Positions 63,688 to 64,000 of a stretch of DNA of 64,000 bases are shown here, one piece after another (position 1 is the stretch's first letter; every line of letters begins with the position of its first letter). Origin of the DNA: Ruminiclostridium cellobioparum subsp. termitidis CT1112 (lineage in GTDB: Bacteria; Bacillota; Clostridia; Acetivibrionales; DSM-1351); assembly GCF_000350485.1 (NCBI RefSeq), contig NZ_AORV01000065.1, positions 124,001-188,000 on the forward strand, in the 5' to 3' direction. A program made the translations under genes and the position numbers. The notes under the pieces are model-generated. The model worked only from the letters and a program-made list of their open reading frames with translations. It was not told the DNA's origin and made no database searches.

Positions 63688-64000
63688 TTATTCCTGAGCT
63701 TGCCGGTACTTTTTCATAATGACCATGGTTAGAGCTTTTAATAAAATTGCTATAATTATATAAATCGGAAATGAATATATATGCTTCCAGGTTAATAAAA
63801 CATATATTTTTAAAGCGACAAATATCGGCTCGCCGACAAAAGTAAAGAACGCTGCTGAAAAAAAATTGGCCAGCAAAAATGATTTCCAGCGGCAAGCATA
63901 CTGATAAACCAGCATGTACCATACCGGCAGCATTGAAAAGTTCATAGGTATGAGTCTTGGAAAATATGGTTCTATGTCAATGTAGTACTCCCATAAATTG
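63688..64000 (-). CDS. Partial CDS, CBO0543-like membrane protein
   Basis: The C-terminal 103 codons of a membrane protein; the frame stays open to the window edge (LWEYYIDIEPYFPRLIP precedes the internal ATG at 63945). Hydrophobic segments with VWYMLVYQYACRWKSFLLAN, FVGEPIFVAL and YSFPIYIIIAILLKAL resemble the CBO0543 family of Firmicute membrane proteins, whose function is unknown. The start lies beyond the window. The 200-base gap to nadD is AT-rich with nothing recognised. Confidence 0.75.
   Translation of the reverse strand, partial: NLWEYYIDIEPYFPRLIPMNFSMLPVWYMLVYQYACRWKSFLLANFFSAAFFTFVGEPIFVALKIYVLLTWKHIYSFPIYIIIAILLKALTMVIMKKYRQAQE

Overview
This 64-kb window is an ordinary chromosomal stretch of a low-GC, endospore-forming anaerobic clostridium. 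Evidence: a gerM homologue and a DacF-type carboxypeptidase, a DUF4364 protein, an EFR1-type flavodoxin/ferredoxin, an L27 with the Prp-cleaved extension, a thrS T-box, L20 and L21 leaders, AraR-like operators, and strong GGAGG ribosome-binding sites. I would place it near the cellulolytic clostridia (Ruminiclostridium/Acetivibrio group), but that is inference from gene content only. Most genes lie on the minus strand. I see no prophage, complete insertion sequence, CRISPR array or defence island.

Layout. 0-5 kb is the accessory part: a coat-like partial gene, a methyltransferase, a chloramphenicol acetyltransferase remnant, and an ArsR/EFR1/SDR operon with a perfect operator palindrome over its promoter. 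4.9-5.4 kb holds a GC-rich hairpin-dense mosaic containing copies of tRNA 3' ends, then tRNA-Arg and tRNA-Gly. 5.6-13.9 kb is housekeeping: gerM-rph-rdgB-yfcE, a cell-wall amidase, queH and ruvCAB. argG and argH follow on the plus strand (14.1-16.8 kb). 16.9-24.4 kb holds envelope and unknown proteins: a 59-aa protein, a polysaccharide deacetylase, a YcdB/SLH surface protein, a PP2C-TM-LysM fusion and a DUF948/YtxH pair, plus a candidate small RNA at 19.5 kb. glgA, cobO and a folate operon (folE-HD-folP-folB-folK) follow. 30.8-39.8 kb is the conserved block TIGR03960-TIGR03936-rng / rplU-prp-rpmA / obg-yhbY, with araA and two AraR-like boxes inserted between rng and rplU. Then come tRNA-Pro, plsC, a PilZ protein, dinB, infC-rpmI-rplT with its L20 leader, thyA-dfrA abutting a truncated xenobiotic acetyltransferase, two glycosyltransferases, thrS with T-box, a FAH-family hydrolase, comEA, a D,D-carboxypeptidase, an acyl-CoA synthetase, and nadD-yqeK-LytR_C-rsfS-MATE-ABC-F. 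The window ends inside a CBO0543-like membrane protein.

How the genes work together: the ruv operon resolves recombination junctions; rph/rdgB and rng serve RNA and nucleotide quality control; the folate operon plus thyA/dfrA make a complete folate-thymidylate route except for the dihydroneopterin triphosphate pyrophosphatase step, which an HD-domain protein inside the operon might supply. The best candidates for undescribed biology are that HD protein, the PP2C-LysM fusion, the hairpin/tRNA mosaic, the orphan small transcript at 19.5 kb, two small proteins of 59 and 49 residues, and the radical SAM/DUF2344/RNase G unit. I did not find a clearly novel multi-gene system.
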